In this document: in pieces, positions 1 through 9,126 of the stretch
How the letters are laid out: each line of letters opens with the position of its first letter
Position numbering within the stretch: position 1 is the stretch's first letter
From: an uncultured Prevotella sp.
Lineage (GTDB): Bacteria; Bacteroidota; Bacteroidia; Bacteroidales; Bacteroidaceae
Assembly: GCA_900548195.1 (NCBI GenBank)
Contig: URJQ01000004.1
Coordinates: 1-44,351 of the forward strand
Length of the DNA: 44,351 nt
Direction: 5' to 3'
Notes under the pieces: model-generated
The model's input: only the letters and a program-made list of their open reading frames with translations
Told to the model about the DNA's origin: nothing
Databases searched by the model: none
Translations under genes and position numbers: made by a program

Positions 1-264
1 ATCCAGATACAGGGGCGGCAGCTCCGGCAGATAGCCGATGCGCTTTTTGACCTCCTCCGGCTGCTGGGCAATGTCAAAGCCGTCCACCACAACCGTTCCG
101 GAGGAGGAGGGCAGATAGCCGGTGATCATGTTCATGGTAGTGGATTTTCCCGCACCGTTTGGCCCCAGGAATCCAAGGATCTCTCCGTCCTCCACCGTAA
201 AGGAAAGATTTTTTACCGCAGGTATATTGCCATAGAACCGTGTCAGGTTTTTGATTTCAACCAT
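1..264 (-). CDS. ABC transporter ATP-binding protein, N-terminal fragment (cut by window edge)
   Basis: Reading the minus strand from an ATG at 264-262 gives 88 open codons running off the window. The product begins MVEIKNLTRFYG and has a Walker A motif GPNGAGKST at residues 34-42, so it is the N-terminal half of an ABC ATPase. The residues after Walker A resemble the GldA/ABC-2-type ATPases common in Clostridia. A strong Shine-Dalgarno sequence (AAAGGGGAATTGG) sits just before the ATG and codon choice is GC-rich. Both are unlike the rest of the window, where genes lack such ribosome sites. I infer that this piece comes from a Firmicutes genome and was joined to the contig artificially. The substrate is unknown. 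Confidence 0.85.
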   Translation of the reverse strand, partial: MVEIKNLTRFYGNIPAVKNLSFTVEDGEILGFLGPNGAGKSTTMNMITGYLPSSSGTVVVDGFDIAQQPEEVKKRIGYLPELPPLYLD

Positions 265-675
265 TCCAATTCCCCTTTCAAAATTGTCCATGCCGCGGAT
301 GCCGGGTACGGGCACCGGGATGCAGCGTGGATTTTACCCGGCTGCAAGGCAAAAAAGCGGCAGAAACATTCTTAATTATTATCGCAAAAATATATGTACA
401 GGTTATGAATATGCTGTAACCGAATCATGAATGTAAGGTAATTCTGACAATAATGCTACAAAACCGTGCTTATTCTACAAGCATTTTGTGTTGATTTTGT
501 GTAAACGGACTGAAGATTGCATGAAGTTGCAAAGCGGCTATACAAACTGTAATCAAGCAAGTGGATCTCCGGCCAGTTCCAAAAGCAGTAAATAGCAAAT
601 TGCCCAAACGACAAGATTAAAACTTATGCAAACCGCCAAAATCATTTTGCCGGGTTCCGCATTTTATGTAAAGGG
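265..675. other. Intergenic stretch and probable chimeric joint
   Basis: No gene is recognised here. The part next to the ABC ATPase should be its promoter region. The downstream reading frame of the Rhs-type gene stays open back to about 592 (a stop lies at 589-591), but those extra codons do not resemble the family. The change from Firmicutes-like to Bacteroidota-like sequence therefore probably falls roughly between 592 and 690. I see no insertion-sequence ends or tRNA that would explain a natural junction. Confidence 0.5.
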
Positions 676-2859
676 TTGACAAAGCAGATTCCTTTGTACT
701 ATAAGTTTGAGTATGATAGTCAAAAACTTCCAGCATTCTCTTCCTATTCAAAGGATTACTGGGGTTATTACAATGGTGCAAATCCAAATGATTCCAAATT
801 TATAGCCTGTACACCTGCTTATTCGATTTCTACAACTGGCATGGTTAGCCCAATAGAACATTTGGACGGGTCAAACCGATTGGCATCAGAAAAACTGTGT
901 AATGTAGGAATGCTGAAGAAGGTCATCTATCCTACGGGTGGTTATACTCAATATGAATATGAAATACACCGTTTTAATGATAAATACTATTATCCAGATG
1001 CAAATAATAGCAAGATAGCGTTTCCTATGGCTTCTTCATACAGTAATAGCTTAAATCTACATGGAACAATGCTCAAAAAGGAGACTTTTAAATCTGCTTC
1101 AGATAAACTTGAATTGGTAATTTCTGGCATATTAAAAAATACGTCAGATAAATTGATTGTGAAAGTGTCGGATTCCTCCTCGGGAAAACTCATTGGGACA
1201 TTTTCTTATAATGGTGTAACAAATCCTCAAATTAGTGCAACAAACAAGTTGTCACTTACTATAGGAAATAACTACACAATAGAGGCGGAACTAACAGCTT
1301 CAGCATCAAGTGGATCTTCTACTCTCGCTTCTTGCACATACAAATATGAAGTTGCCAATCCAAACAATTCTACAAAAGCAGGTACAAGTGATGAGAATGG
1401 AGGCTATTCCATTGGTGGCGGCTTGAGAATCAAGACAATTAAGAATTATGATTATAATGGCACATACCTGAATGGTGTTAAATATGAATATAATGGTGGT
1501 AAACTGTTGTGTCCAACAGTGCAATTAGAGAAACATTACGTTGATTTGACGTGGATGTATATATGTTGGCCTGCAGGTGATCCTATAGCCGGCTATCCAG
1601 CATGGGATTTAACAGCAAAATTTTCGTTCAACTACGCAAATACAGAGCCTTCGTATTTATTTGTATGTTCAATGGGCATTCCTGCAACAGTCGGATATGA
1701 CCAGGTTTCGAAAAATGAAATAGATAAGAATGGCAATGTTCTAAGAAAGACGGTCCTTGATTTCCACAATTATGGATACATAACAGAAGATGGTAACACT
1801 AATGCAATTAACTCAAGAATGCAGAACGTTTTCTTTTTCAATAGTTACTACAGTAACAATCCAGCCTATACTCAAGGGCATCTGAATGGAAAAATAAAAA
1901 AAGAGACCAGATATTCTGACAAAGGAACTATCACGTATGCCGCTGGGTATTCTTATGAATGTGTCAAACAAGGATCTGTTGTATATCCAAAATGTTTCCC
2001 TAACTTCATTCCTGGCTTGCATTACTATGATGCAAAGTTTGATCTGGCTTTCTACAGAAAATTCATTGCTTGGAGCTATCTTACAGGTAAAACCGAGACT
2101 TTATATGACAATAATGGAAAAGTGATTTCAAATACTACGTCCTCTTATTCGTATAATCCATCAAACTATCAGGTATCTGAACAAAAAGCAAGCGATGGTC
2201 AGAACACTTCACTTACTCACTATTATTATCCTATGGATGGTGGCAACAAATCATCAGGTCTGTCAAATCTAACAAGCAAGCACATAATCGGTGAAGTTAC
2301 CTCTATTGACACATATAAGAATAATAAGTTCGTGGGTGGAAGCAGATATGATTTTACGCTTAATGCCAACTTGCCAGTGGTAAATAAATGCTATTCTATA
2401 CTTCCGAATTCCAGCAAGACGCCAATCCTTGAAATGAATGTTACAGCCTGGGATGGCCATGGCAATATTCGCGAATACAAGCAGAAGAATGGAACTCCAG
2501 TTACGGTTCTATGGTCGTATGACCATCGCTATCCTGTTATGGAAATAGCAGGCAAGACTTATTCTGAGATTTTGGCTGTAGCTTCAAGTTCAATAACCAG
2601 TTTGGAATCTCTACCAATAAACGGCTCTGTCAACGGCTCTGTACAGTCACTATACAATTCGCTTAAGAACAATACAAATCTCAAAGATGCGTATGTTACG
2701 GCAATTATCTACGATGGACAGTTCAATGTTGCATGTGTAATGAATCCAAACGGTTATACAAACTACTATAACCGTGACAGTTTTGGAAGATTATCGAGCG
2801 TAGTTGACCCAACCAGAGGAATCCTCCAGAGATATGATTACAACTACAAGAACAAATAA
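676..2859 (+). CDS. RHS/YD-repeat family protein, 5'-truncated
   Basis: About 727 residues with the look of the large Bacteroidota protein that precedes Rhs toxins. It has aromatic YD-like stretches (GYTQYEYE, WGYYNG) and ends in a typical run (NGYTNYYNRDSFGRL and DYNYKNK). No signal peptide or convincing start codon is visible. The TTG at 676 only marks the first possible start, and the conserved-looking sequence begins at once (IPLYYKFEYD), so the true N-terminus is missing, probably lost at the contig joint. The stop is 2 bp before the next gene, indicating one operon. The gene is AT-rich compared with the 5' two thirds of its neighbour. Likely role, from the family: part of a secreted or surface Rhs shell or scaffold. 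The exact function is unknown. Confidence 0.75.
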   Translation: MTKQIPLYYKFEYDSQKLPAFSSYSKDYWGYYNGANPNDSKFIACTPAYSISTTGMVSPIEHLDGSNRLASEKLCNVGMLKKVIYPTGGYTQYEYEIHRFNDKYYYPDANNSKIAFPMASSYSNSLNLHGTMLKKETFKSASDKLELVISGILKNTSDKLIVKVSDSSSGKLIGTFSYNGVTNPQISATNKLSLTIGNNYTIEAELTASASSGSSTLASCTYKYEVANPNNSTKAGTSDENGGYSIGGGLRIKTIKNYDYNGTYLNGVKYEYNGGKLLCPTVQLEKHYVDLTWMYICWPAGDPIAGYPAWDLTAKFSFNYANTEPSYLFVCSMGIPATVGYDQVSKNEIDKNGNVLRKTVLDFHNYGYITEDGNTNAINSRMQNVFFFNSYYSNNPAYTQGHLNGKIKKETRYSDKGTITYAAGYSYECVKQGSVVYPKCFPNFIPGLHYYDAKFDLAFYRKFIAWSYLTGKTETLYDNNGKVISNTTSSYSYNPSNYQVSEQKASDGQNTSLTHYYYPMDGGNKSSGLSNLTSKHIIGEVTSIDTYKNNKFVGGSRYDFTLNANLPVVNKCYSILPNSSKTPILEMNVTAWDGHGNIREYKQKNGTPVTVLWSYDHRYPVMEIAGKTYSEILAVASSSITSLESLPINGSVNGSVQSLYNSLKNNTNLKDAYVTAIIYDGQFNVACVMNPNGYTNYYNRDSFGRLSSVVDPTRGILQRYDYNYKNK

Positions 2860-2861
2860 AA

Positions 2862-5800
2862 ATGATAAGAATAAAACAATTACTGACTCTCTTTGCTTTT
2901 GTCCCTACATTATGTCAGGCACAAACTGCAACAGAGAACTATGTCAAGACCACAACGATGCTTGATGCAGGTGGCAGCAAAAGTATGCAAGCCGTCCAGT
3001 ATTACAACGGACTTGGCTATCCGACCATTGCCGTAGCTAATACCGGCGACGAGGGTGAGACTGCCTATTCATTGGTCACCTATGACGCTCTTGGACGCGA
3101 AGAGCGTAAGTTCCTGCCTGTATCCACGGGCAAGTCCATCCTTTATAAGACACCAGACGTAATCACCCAAGAATCGCAGTCATCTAATGGGTATGGCGAC
3201 AATGCGGCATATTCACTGACAAAGTATGATGCCCTGGACAGACCGGTTTCTGTCACCACGGCAGGTAGTGTCTTCGCCAGCAAACCGTCCAAGATCGACT
3301 ACTCAGCAAATGACGACAAAGAGGTCATCTGCTATGGCGTAGGTAGCACCAATAACCTCACTCAGAATTCTTACTATCCTGCCGAGAAACTGGCCAAGGA
3401 AACCAGCACGGATCCAGACGGAAAGAAGGTTGAGACGTACAAGGATTTTTTCGGCAATGTCATCCTGCAGCGTGTCGGTGGAACACTCTGCACATATTAT
3501 GTCTATGACGATCTCGGTCACCTTCGCTTTGTCCTTCCGCCAAAATACCAGACAGAGAAAGACATTGCCAAGACAGGCTACGAATACCGCTATGATGACA
3601 GAGGGCGTGTCGTTTACAAGAAACTTCCAGGAGCAGAGTATTGCGAATACAAGTATGACGACGCAGACAGAATGATCTGCTATCAGGATGCAGAAATGCG
3701 TAATGCCGGGAAAAAGCGTTTCTTCGTCTATGACAAGTTCAACCATCTTGTCATTCAGGGAATGTGTACTGCATGCTACCAGTCGGGGACTGTGCAGAAT
3801 GCCACCTTTTCCTCTTCAGACAATGGCGTACTTGGAACTGGATATGTCCTGCCATCAGCCTTTACTTCAGCATTGGCTGGTGCCGTGCTGGAGATTGCAA
3901 ACTACTATGACGGCAATCAGAAGAACATCAAGTCAACGGCAAAAGTATATCAATACCTCACAGGTATCCAGCAGTCTACATCGAATAACGAACAGAAAGG
4001 CATGCTGACGGCAACTGTCTCTGCGGCAGCGTATGGGCAGTTCGTCGCACAGACCATGCTGTATGACATCAGGGGAAACCTCATAAATACCCAGTCAAAG
4101 GAGATCGGTGGAAAGCTTGTGTCAAACAAGTGCACATACTCGTTTACCAATAAGCTTGAGACCTCAGATGTAAGTGCGAATGTCTATGGTGAATCATTCA
4201 CGCTTAAGCATGTATATGGGTACAATAGATATATTGATACCAAAGAGACGTACTCGCTCACGGTGAACCACGGCACTGCCAACAGTACCTCATTCAGATA
4301 TGACCTGGATAAATTAGGCAGAATGACAAAGGTTACCCGTAATGGGCTGCCTGCAGCAAAGCAAGATGTATCCTACACCTATGATATGCATGGATGGCTT
4401 CAGAAGATTGTCACCAATAGTTTTACAGAGGAGCTCTACTACGCAAGTGGTGAAGGAACAAAGTATTACATTGGCAATATCAGCAGCATCAAGTGGAAGG
4501 ATAATACATCTACGTCATACCGTGGATATAAATACACCTACGATATAGCCAACAGAATGATTGCTGGCACCTATGGCGAGGGAATTTCTCTTACGACAAA
4601 CGTGGACAGATACAGTGAGAGAATGGGCTACGATGCCAACGGCAATATTACATCGATCTCACGCTATGGCAAGCAGTCCTCTGGCTATGGCTTGATGGAC
4701 AACCTTACCATCACATACAGCGGCAATCAGTTATCAAATGTCTCAGAAACGGTTGCTGACTATGACTATTCCGGATCTTTTGAATACAAGAAGGCTAAGG
4801 GCTCGCAGTACATGTACAACAGGAACGGTTCCCTTATTGCTGATAAGAGCCGAGGCATCGTGTACATCACATACGACTTCAACAACAATCCCAAGCAGAT
4901 ATACTTTGACAACGGCAACGTGACAAAGTATGTCTACAGTGCCTCTGGTGAGAAGCTTCGCGTGGTTCACTACACGGCAAAGCCAAACATCACAAGACAA
5001 TTTGGCAGACTTCCGGCAGAGCTTACGGTGGCACAAATTTTGCAGAGTGATTCTACGGATTACCTTCTTGGAGGAAGCCTTGTCTTGAAGAATGGCAAGA
5101 TAGACAAGTTACTCTTTGATGGTGGTTATGCCAAGGCTACGGCCACTGGCACTTACACTGACAGTTTTGCGTTCTACTATTACAACCAAGACCATCTCGG
5201 CAATAACCGGGAGGTAGTGGATCCAAGCGGCAATGTGGTGCAGGTAACCAACTACTATCCATTCGGAACTCCATACGCTGATGCTTCTGCTGTTAAGGGC
5301 GCAACCCTCCAACAGTATAAGTACAATGGCAAGGAACTTGACCTCATGCACGGACTGAACACCTACGATTATGGCGCAAGGCAGTATTACCCAGTCGTCC
5401 CTGTCTGGGACAGGATGGATCCACTCTGCGAGAAGTATTATGGGGTGAGTCCGTATGCTTATTGTGCTAATAATCCGATGAGATATATTGATTCTGATGG
5501 CAATGCCATAAAAATATGGTATAAAGACAAAAACGGAAATAACACTTATTATCGTTTTTCTGGATTTCATGGACAAAAGAGCATAAAGATTCCAAACAAC
5601 CAGTTTGTAAAAGATGTAATTTCTGCATATGTTTATGACACCAAGAATGGAGGAGGTAAAGCATTTTTAAAAGCAGTACATGGTAAACATGACATTTACA
5701 TTGATGATGCTCGATTATTCATTAAAGGTGAATCAGAATTTAAGGTAGTTGGACATCAGCCTACAGTGTATTGGAATCCTGAAAATGGGCTAAAAACAAC

Positions 5801-6068
5801 AAATAATGGCTTTCAATCTCCAGCCACAATATTAGAACACGAAATGGATCATGCTATCGACCAAACCATGAATCCACACAATCATAAAGAAAGAAGCGAT
5901 AAATATGATTCGAAATATGACAACAAAGAGGAACGTAGAGTGATCACAGGAAATGAATCACTAACAGCGATAAGAAACGGTGAAGCTACCAGAAGTAACC
6001 ACAAAGGAAAGCAATACCGAACTATAAGTCCGACATCAATTTTACCATATAAAAATCATAACAGATGA
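2862..6068 (+). CDS. Rhs polymorphic toxin with C-terminal HExxH metallopeptidase-like domain
   Basis: 1068 residues. A signal peptide (MIRIKQLLTLFAFVPTLCQA) is followed by a DUF6443-like N-terminus (ENYVKTTTMLDAGG, then VQYYNGLGYP), many YD repeats, and an Rhs core ending near residue 880 (YNGKELD, LNTYDYGARQYYPV, DPLCEKYYGVSPYAYCANNP, then IDSDGN). After the core comes a different, AT-rich tip of about 187 residues. It carries H993-E-M-D-H997, a zincin HExxH motif, with E1023, E1024 or E1032 as possible third zinc ligands. This is the usual arrangement of a polymorphic toxin: a conserved shell plus an exchangeable toxin. The metallopeptidase assignment rests on the motif only. The gene is followed by an ATGA-overlapping gene that probably encodes immunity. 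Export is by Sec at least to the periplasm; the final delivery route cannot be seen. Confidence 0.85.
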   Translation: MIRIKQLLTLFAFVPTLCQAQTATENYVKTTTMLDAGGSKSMQAVQYYNGLGYPTIAVANTGDEGETAYSLVTYDALGREERKFLPVSTGKSILYKTPDVITQESQSSNGYGDNAAYSLTKYDALDRPVSVTTAGSVFASKPSKIDYSANDDKEVICYGVGSTNNLTQNSYYPAEKLAKETSTDPDGKKVETYKDFFGNVILQRVGGTLCTYYVYDDLGHLRFVLPPKYQTEKDIAKTGYEYRYDDRGRVVYKKLPGAEYCEYKYDDADRMICYQDAEMRNAGKKRFFVYDKFNHLVIQGMCTACYQSGTVQNATFSSSDNGVLGTGYVLPSAFTSALAGAVLEIANYYDGNQKNIKSTAKVYQYLTGIQQSTSNNEQKGMLTATVSAAAYGQFVAQTMLYDIRGNLINTQSKEIGGKLVSNKCTYSFTNKLETSDVSANVYGESFTLKHVYGYNRYIDTKETYSLTVNHGTANSTSFRYDLDKLGRMTKVTRNGLPAAKQDVSYTYDMHGWLQKIVTNSFTEELYYASGEGTKYYIGNISSIKWKDNTSTSYRGYKYTYDIANRMIAGTYGEGISLTTNVDRYSERMGYDANGNITSISRYGKQSSGYGLMDNLTITYSGNQLSNVSETVADYDYSGSFEYKKAKGSQYMYNRNGSLIADKSRGIVYITYDFNNNPKQIYFDNGNVTKYVYSASGEKLRVVHYTAKPNITRQFGRLPAELTVAQILQSDSTDYLLGGSLVLKNGKIDKLLFDGGYAKATATGTYTDSFAFYYYNQDHLGNNREVVDPSGNVVQVTNYYPFGTPYADASAVKGATLQQYKYNGKELDLMHGLNTYDYGARQYYPVVPVWDRMDPLCEKYYGVSPYAYCANNPMRYIDSDGNAIKIWYKDKNGNNTYYRFSGFHGQKSIKIPNNQFVKDVISAYVYDTKNGGGKAFLKAVHGKHDIYIDDARLFIKGESEFKVVGHQPTVYWNPENGLKTTNNGFQSPATILEHEMDHAIDQTMNPHNHKERSDKYDSKYDNKEERRVITGNESLTAIRNGEATRSNHKGKQYRTISPTSILPYKNHNR

Positions 6069-6634
6069 ACATTATCAAATTATTTGGAATAACATTCCTT
6101 GCCTTTTACATCACAACAGGATGTACGACAGACAGTTCCGGGTTATCAAATCCTATTGTAAAGAATAGTATCGACTCAATATGCGAACTATTAAAGCCTA
6201 TTAGAGATAGCAAAGTTGAAAGAGTGTATATAGATGAATACTATTTGTCAGAAAAGCGCGAACAGTGGATATACAGCGATAGTATAGAAAAGTATTGTAC
6301 AAAGGAAGAGATAATCCAACTCGCAAAGGAACATAAGTCCCGAGCTATAAATTACATTGCATTTACTTTATGGCTGAAGAAAGATCCTCATGAAGCGGTT
6401 TCGTATCTGATTGAAGATATCAACAACAATGACACATTGTGTGCTGTCAAGTTAGACCAGGGACTACCAGAATCACTTTCAAGCATTCGCGTGGACCTTG
6501 TTCAACGCAACAGAGCAAAGTATAACGTCAGTATCGAAGATTCCATCAAGATAGACAAAGCGGTGCTGAGTGCAAAAAACAGGAAGGCTATCTGGTACTA
6601 TTATGTCCTTACTGGCTATCATTTTGATGATTAG
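6065..6634 (+). CDS. Putative immunity lipoprotein for the Rhs toxin
   Basis: 189 residues starting with a short hydrophobic leader and a lipobox-like Cys (FYITTGC, Cys20), so probably a lipoprotein on the periplasmic or outer-membrane side. Its ATG overlaps the toxin stop (ATGA at 6065-6068), which implies translational coupling. The remainder is charged, likely helical and AT-rich, matching the toxin tip rather than the Rhs core. I do not recognise a family. The immunity role is inferred from position, size and base composition. A lipoprotein would fit neutralising a toxin that acts in the periplasm or arrives across the outer membrane. Confidence 0.6.
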   Translation: MNIIKLFGITFLAFYITTGCTTDSSGLSNPIVKNSIDSICELLKPIRDSKVERVYIDEYYLSEKREQWIYSDSIEKYCTKEEIIQLAKEHKSRAINYIAFTLWLKKDPHEAVSYLIEDINNNDTLCAVKLDQGLPESLSSIRVDLVQRNRAKYNVSIEDSIKIDKAVLSAKNRKAIWYYYVLTGYHFDD

Positions 6635-7054
6635 GCACAAAGCTATATAATGCATAATGCATGATTTGGTACTGTCTTCCAGACAGTTGTTTTTGCATTA
6701 TTATCACCCGAGACTTCGTCCCGGGTTACTCTCGCTTCGCTCGGTACTGTCTTCCAGACAGACTGAGATACCAAACATCAAGTCAATTAAACGCCAAGAC
6801 AACCAAACATCAATTCAACCAAAACATCAATTTAACCGAACACGAAGACAACCAAAAACATCTTTATCCGTTTTTCATTTGTTTTTATCTATTGATATTT
6901 TATTATCAGACACCAAGACAACAATGAAAAATGCAGGTTTCCTCCTACATATTTGATGTAAGTTCCACGTCCATGGAAAGTGCAACACGAGTTAGTGTAA
7001 TTGTTCCGCTATGATTAATTTTTCATCACTTAGTGAAAAAAAAAAGGCAGTTTC
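6635..7054. other. Gene-free region with palindromic module and CAA-rich low-complexity DNA
   Basis: It contains palindromic module copy A (6672-6761), then a CAA/CATCAA-rich stretch at about 6775-6865. A T-rich segment at about 6882-6907 shares most of TATTGATATTTTATTAT with a second site near 32385-32405. Short open frames here run across the repeats and have no coding character. I see no clear Rho-independent terminator for the Rhs operon. Confidence 0.5.
6672..6761 (+). repeat. Compound palindromic module, copy A
   Basis: Three hairpin units: CTGTCT-TCC-AGACAG at 6672-6686, CCCGAGACTTCGTCCCGGG at 6707-6725, and CTGTCT-TCC-AGACAG at 6747-6761. The second and third units are separated by exactly 21 nt, as in the four other copies (14695, 15313, 24457, 25054). 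Each outer hairpin is preceded by GGTA. Two of the copies flank the Y1 transposase gene at 24563-25015. It looks like a REP-type element mobilised in trans. Confidence 0.8.
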
Positions 7055-7085
7055 TTTGTTATCTGCTTACTTAATCGTACCTTTG
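7055..7085 (+). promoter_or_regulatory. Bacteroidota sigma-ABfr-type promoter for the GH53-cyclophilin gene
   Basis: TTTG at 7055-7058, a 19-bp spacer and TACCTTTG at 7078-7085 match the TTTG-N19-TAnnTTTG consensus exactly. Transcription would start near 7092, leaving an approximately 134-nt 5' leader before the ATG at 7226. Confidence 0.75.
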
Positions 7086-7225
7086 CAACAGCAATCTAAA
7101 TCTAAATGCTTCAGGGCTTATGTTTCTTCTATGTAGTATATTGAGATATAGAATCATGACAGACACTTGCCCATCGGTCTATAGCATATAAACTTCAAGA
7201 ATATAAGTAAAAACCACACCTGCTT

Positions 7226-8962
7226 ATGAAAAAGAATCTATTGTCAATAATCGTACTCTTGATGTGTGCGTGCTCTGCAATGGCACAGGACTTTGCCATC
7301 GGTGCCGATATAGGATGGAACACCGAGATGGAGAGCAAAGGCATGAAATGGTACAACTGGGCTGGAGAAGAGCGCACGGAATGCACTGCTCTGATGAAGG
7401 AACTGGGCATGAATGCAGTGAGAATCCGTGTCTGGGTAAATCCGGAGAAGCACGGCAACTGGTGCTCAAAGGAAGACGTGCTGGAGAAGGCAAAGCGTGC
7501 CAAGACGCTCGGAATGGACGTGATGATAGATTTCCACTATAGCGACTGGTGGGCAGACCCTGCCAAGCAGAACATTCCGGCTGCGTGGGAGAAATACTCA
7601 TTCAAGAAGATGCAGAAGGCCTTGGCTGACCATACCGTCGAGGTCCTTACCCTTCTCAAGGATAATGGCATCACTCCTAAGTGGGTACAGGTGGGCAATG
7701 AGACCACCAACGGACTGCTGTGGTCTGTAGAAATGGACCCACAGACCGGTTGGGAGAAGAAGGATGCAGAAGGAAAGACCATTATCACCAAGGCAATGGG
7801 ACACGTGGAGAGAAATCCTAAGCAGTATGGAGCCTTTATCGGAGCAGGATATGACGCTGTGAAGTCCGTGTTTCCTAATGCTATCGTGATAATACATCTC
7901 GACAATGGATTTGATAATGACCTCTACAACCGTAACCTTGACATAGTAAAGGCAAACGGAGGAAAATGGGATATGATAGGAATGTCGCTCTATCCATTCT
8001 GGGCAAAGGAGTCAGGAAAGGAAGAGAATGCCGTGATGACTATCAATGACTGCGTGAAGAATATCCGTAAGGTGACAAAGAAATACGGTTGCGACGTGAT
8101 GATTGTGGAGACAGGCTATGAGGTGGATCCGCAGAATCCGTGGAAAATGCAGCAGGGCAGGGGCGATTATGCTTTGCTGATACGCAGAATGAAGGAAGAT
8201 ACAGAAGGCAGATGTAAGGGAGTGTTCTATTGGGAACCAGAGTGCCGTCCGTCACAATACAAGCTTGGAGCCTTTGACGAACAGGGACATCCCACAGACA
8301 TCCTTCGTGCTCTTGTGGGAATAGAGAATGGAAAACTCAACATACAGAATTATGACCGCAGAGTGGTAAAGATAAAGACAAACCTCGGCGACATCTATGT
8401 GGAGCTCTATAATGAGACACCTGGACATCGTGATAACTTCCTCCGACTGGCTAAGAGCGGCGCTCTCGAAGGCACTTTGTTCCACCGCGTGATAGAGGAT
8501 TTCATGATACAGGGTGGCGATCCAGACTCAAAGGATGCTCCTAAGACGATGGAAGAGAATCCAGCTCCGCTTCTTGGTGAGGGCAATGTGAAGACTGCTG
8601 AAGGCAATGACACCATCTCGGCAGAGATTATCTATCCTCGCTTCTTCCATAAGCGTGGCGTCCTGGCGGCTGCACGTGAGGGAGATGCAGAGAATCCTAC
8701 CAAGGCAAGCTCCAGTTCACAGTTTTATATCACTTGGGGAAAATACCCAGGCAAAGTGGGCAAGAATCCTTTCAAGCCACTGTTGGACTATTACAAGGAG
8801 TATGGCAATGCCGGAACGCCTTGGCTTGACGGTGGATATACGGTCTTTGGAGAAGTAATCTCCGGACTGGAAGTGGTGGATAAGATACAGAAATCACGCA
8901 CCGACTCCAATGACCGTCCTCTTCGCGATGCTCGTATCGAAAAGATGGAAGTAATTTATTGA
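7226..8962 (+). CDS. GH53 arabinogalactan endo-beta-1,4-galactanase fused to a cyclophilin-type peptidyl-prolyl isomerase
   Basis: 578 residues with an N-terminal signal peptide ending near ACSAMAQ. Residues about 22-365 form a GH53 endo-galactanase: the acid/base Glu is E159 in VGNET and the nucleophile is E295 in IVETGY. The family cleaves beta-1,4-galactan side chains of pectin. Residues about 380-578 form a complete cyclophilin (VKIKTNLGDIYVELYNET, FHRVIEDFMIQGGDP at 419-433, SSSSQFYI, LDGGYTVFGEV), which isomerises Xaa-Pro bonds. The two domains are joined in one uninterrupted frame by a short linker. Usually each is a separate exported protein. The gene has its own promoter at 7055-7085. 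The fusion may help fold the enzyme or other exported proteins; that is inference. Confidence 0.9.
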   Translation: MKKNLLSIIVLLMCACSAMAQDFAIGADIGWNTEMESKGMKWYNWAGEERTECTALMKELGMNAVRIRVWVNPEKHGNWCSKEDVLEKAKRAKTLGMDVMIDFHYSDWWADPAKQNIPAAWEKYSFKKMQKALADHTVEVLTLLKDNGITPKWVQVGNETTNGLLWSVEMDPQTGWEKKDAEGKTIITKAMGHVERNPKQYGAFIGAGYDAVKSVFPNAIVIIHLDNGFDNDLYNRNLDIVKANGGKWDMIGMSLYPFWAKESGKEENAVMTINDCVKNIRKVTKKYGCDVMIVETGYEVDPQNPWKMQQGRGDYALLIRRMKEDTEGRCKGVFYWEPECRPSQYKLGAFDEQGHPTDILRALVGIENGKLNIQNYDRRVVKIKTNLGDIYVELYNETPGHRDNFLRLAKSGALEGTLFHRVIEDFMIQGGDPDSKDAPKTMEENPAPLLGEGNVKTAEGNDTISAEIIYPRFFHKRGVLAAAREGDAENPTKASSSSQFYITWGKYPGKVGKNPFKPLLDYYKEYGNAGTPWLDGGYTVFGEVISGLEVVDKIQKSRTDSNDRPLRDARIEKMEVIY

Positions 8963-8978
8963 ACTTTCGCAAATGAAA

Positions 8979-9010
8979 AATGCCCCTCAGTCCCCACTGC
9001 CGTGGGGAAG
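8979..9010. repeat. Short dispersed hairpin repeat (copy 1 of 2)
   Basis: ATGCCCCTCAGT followed by CCCCAC-TGCC-GTGGGG and AAG. The same sequence, differing only by TGTC in the loop, occurs at 32295-32326. It lies just after the stop of the GH53-cyclophilin gene and could act as a hairpin terminator or RNA stabiliser. Confidence 0.7.
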
Positions 9011-9030
9011 TGAAAAATATCAAATAGTTT

Positions 9031-9114
9031 TGTTGTCTGGTTGTTTAGTTGTTTGTCATGTTATTACATTCAACAAAACCACAAAACAACAAAACCACAA
9101 AACAACATCCTCAC
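9031..9114. repeat. GTTGT/ACAAC low-complexity fold-back
   Basis: A GTTGTCTGGTTGTTTAGTTG-like arm is followed by an AACAAAACCACAAAACAAC-like arm, so the stretch can fold on itself. The core GTTGTTTAGTTG recurs at 14650-14685 and, inverted, near 15283. It lies between two codirectional genes. Confidence 0.5.
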
Positions 9115-9126
9115 ATACATACAATA

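Noticed and set aside
592..678. True start of the first Rhs-type gene at or before the TTG at 676
   Set aside because: There is no signal peptide or family-like sequence before residue 5, and the protein looks beheaded; the upstream codons are probably from the other genome.
6657..6956. Two overlapping short open frames after the immunity gene
   Set aside because: They read through the palindromic module and CAA-rich DNA and encode low-complexity peptides.
9049..9126. Longer N-terminus for the HhH/beta-barrel protein
   Set aside because: The extra 26 codons are repeat DNA, and the ATG at 9127 begins a perfect signal peptide.
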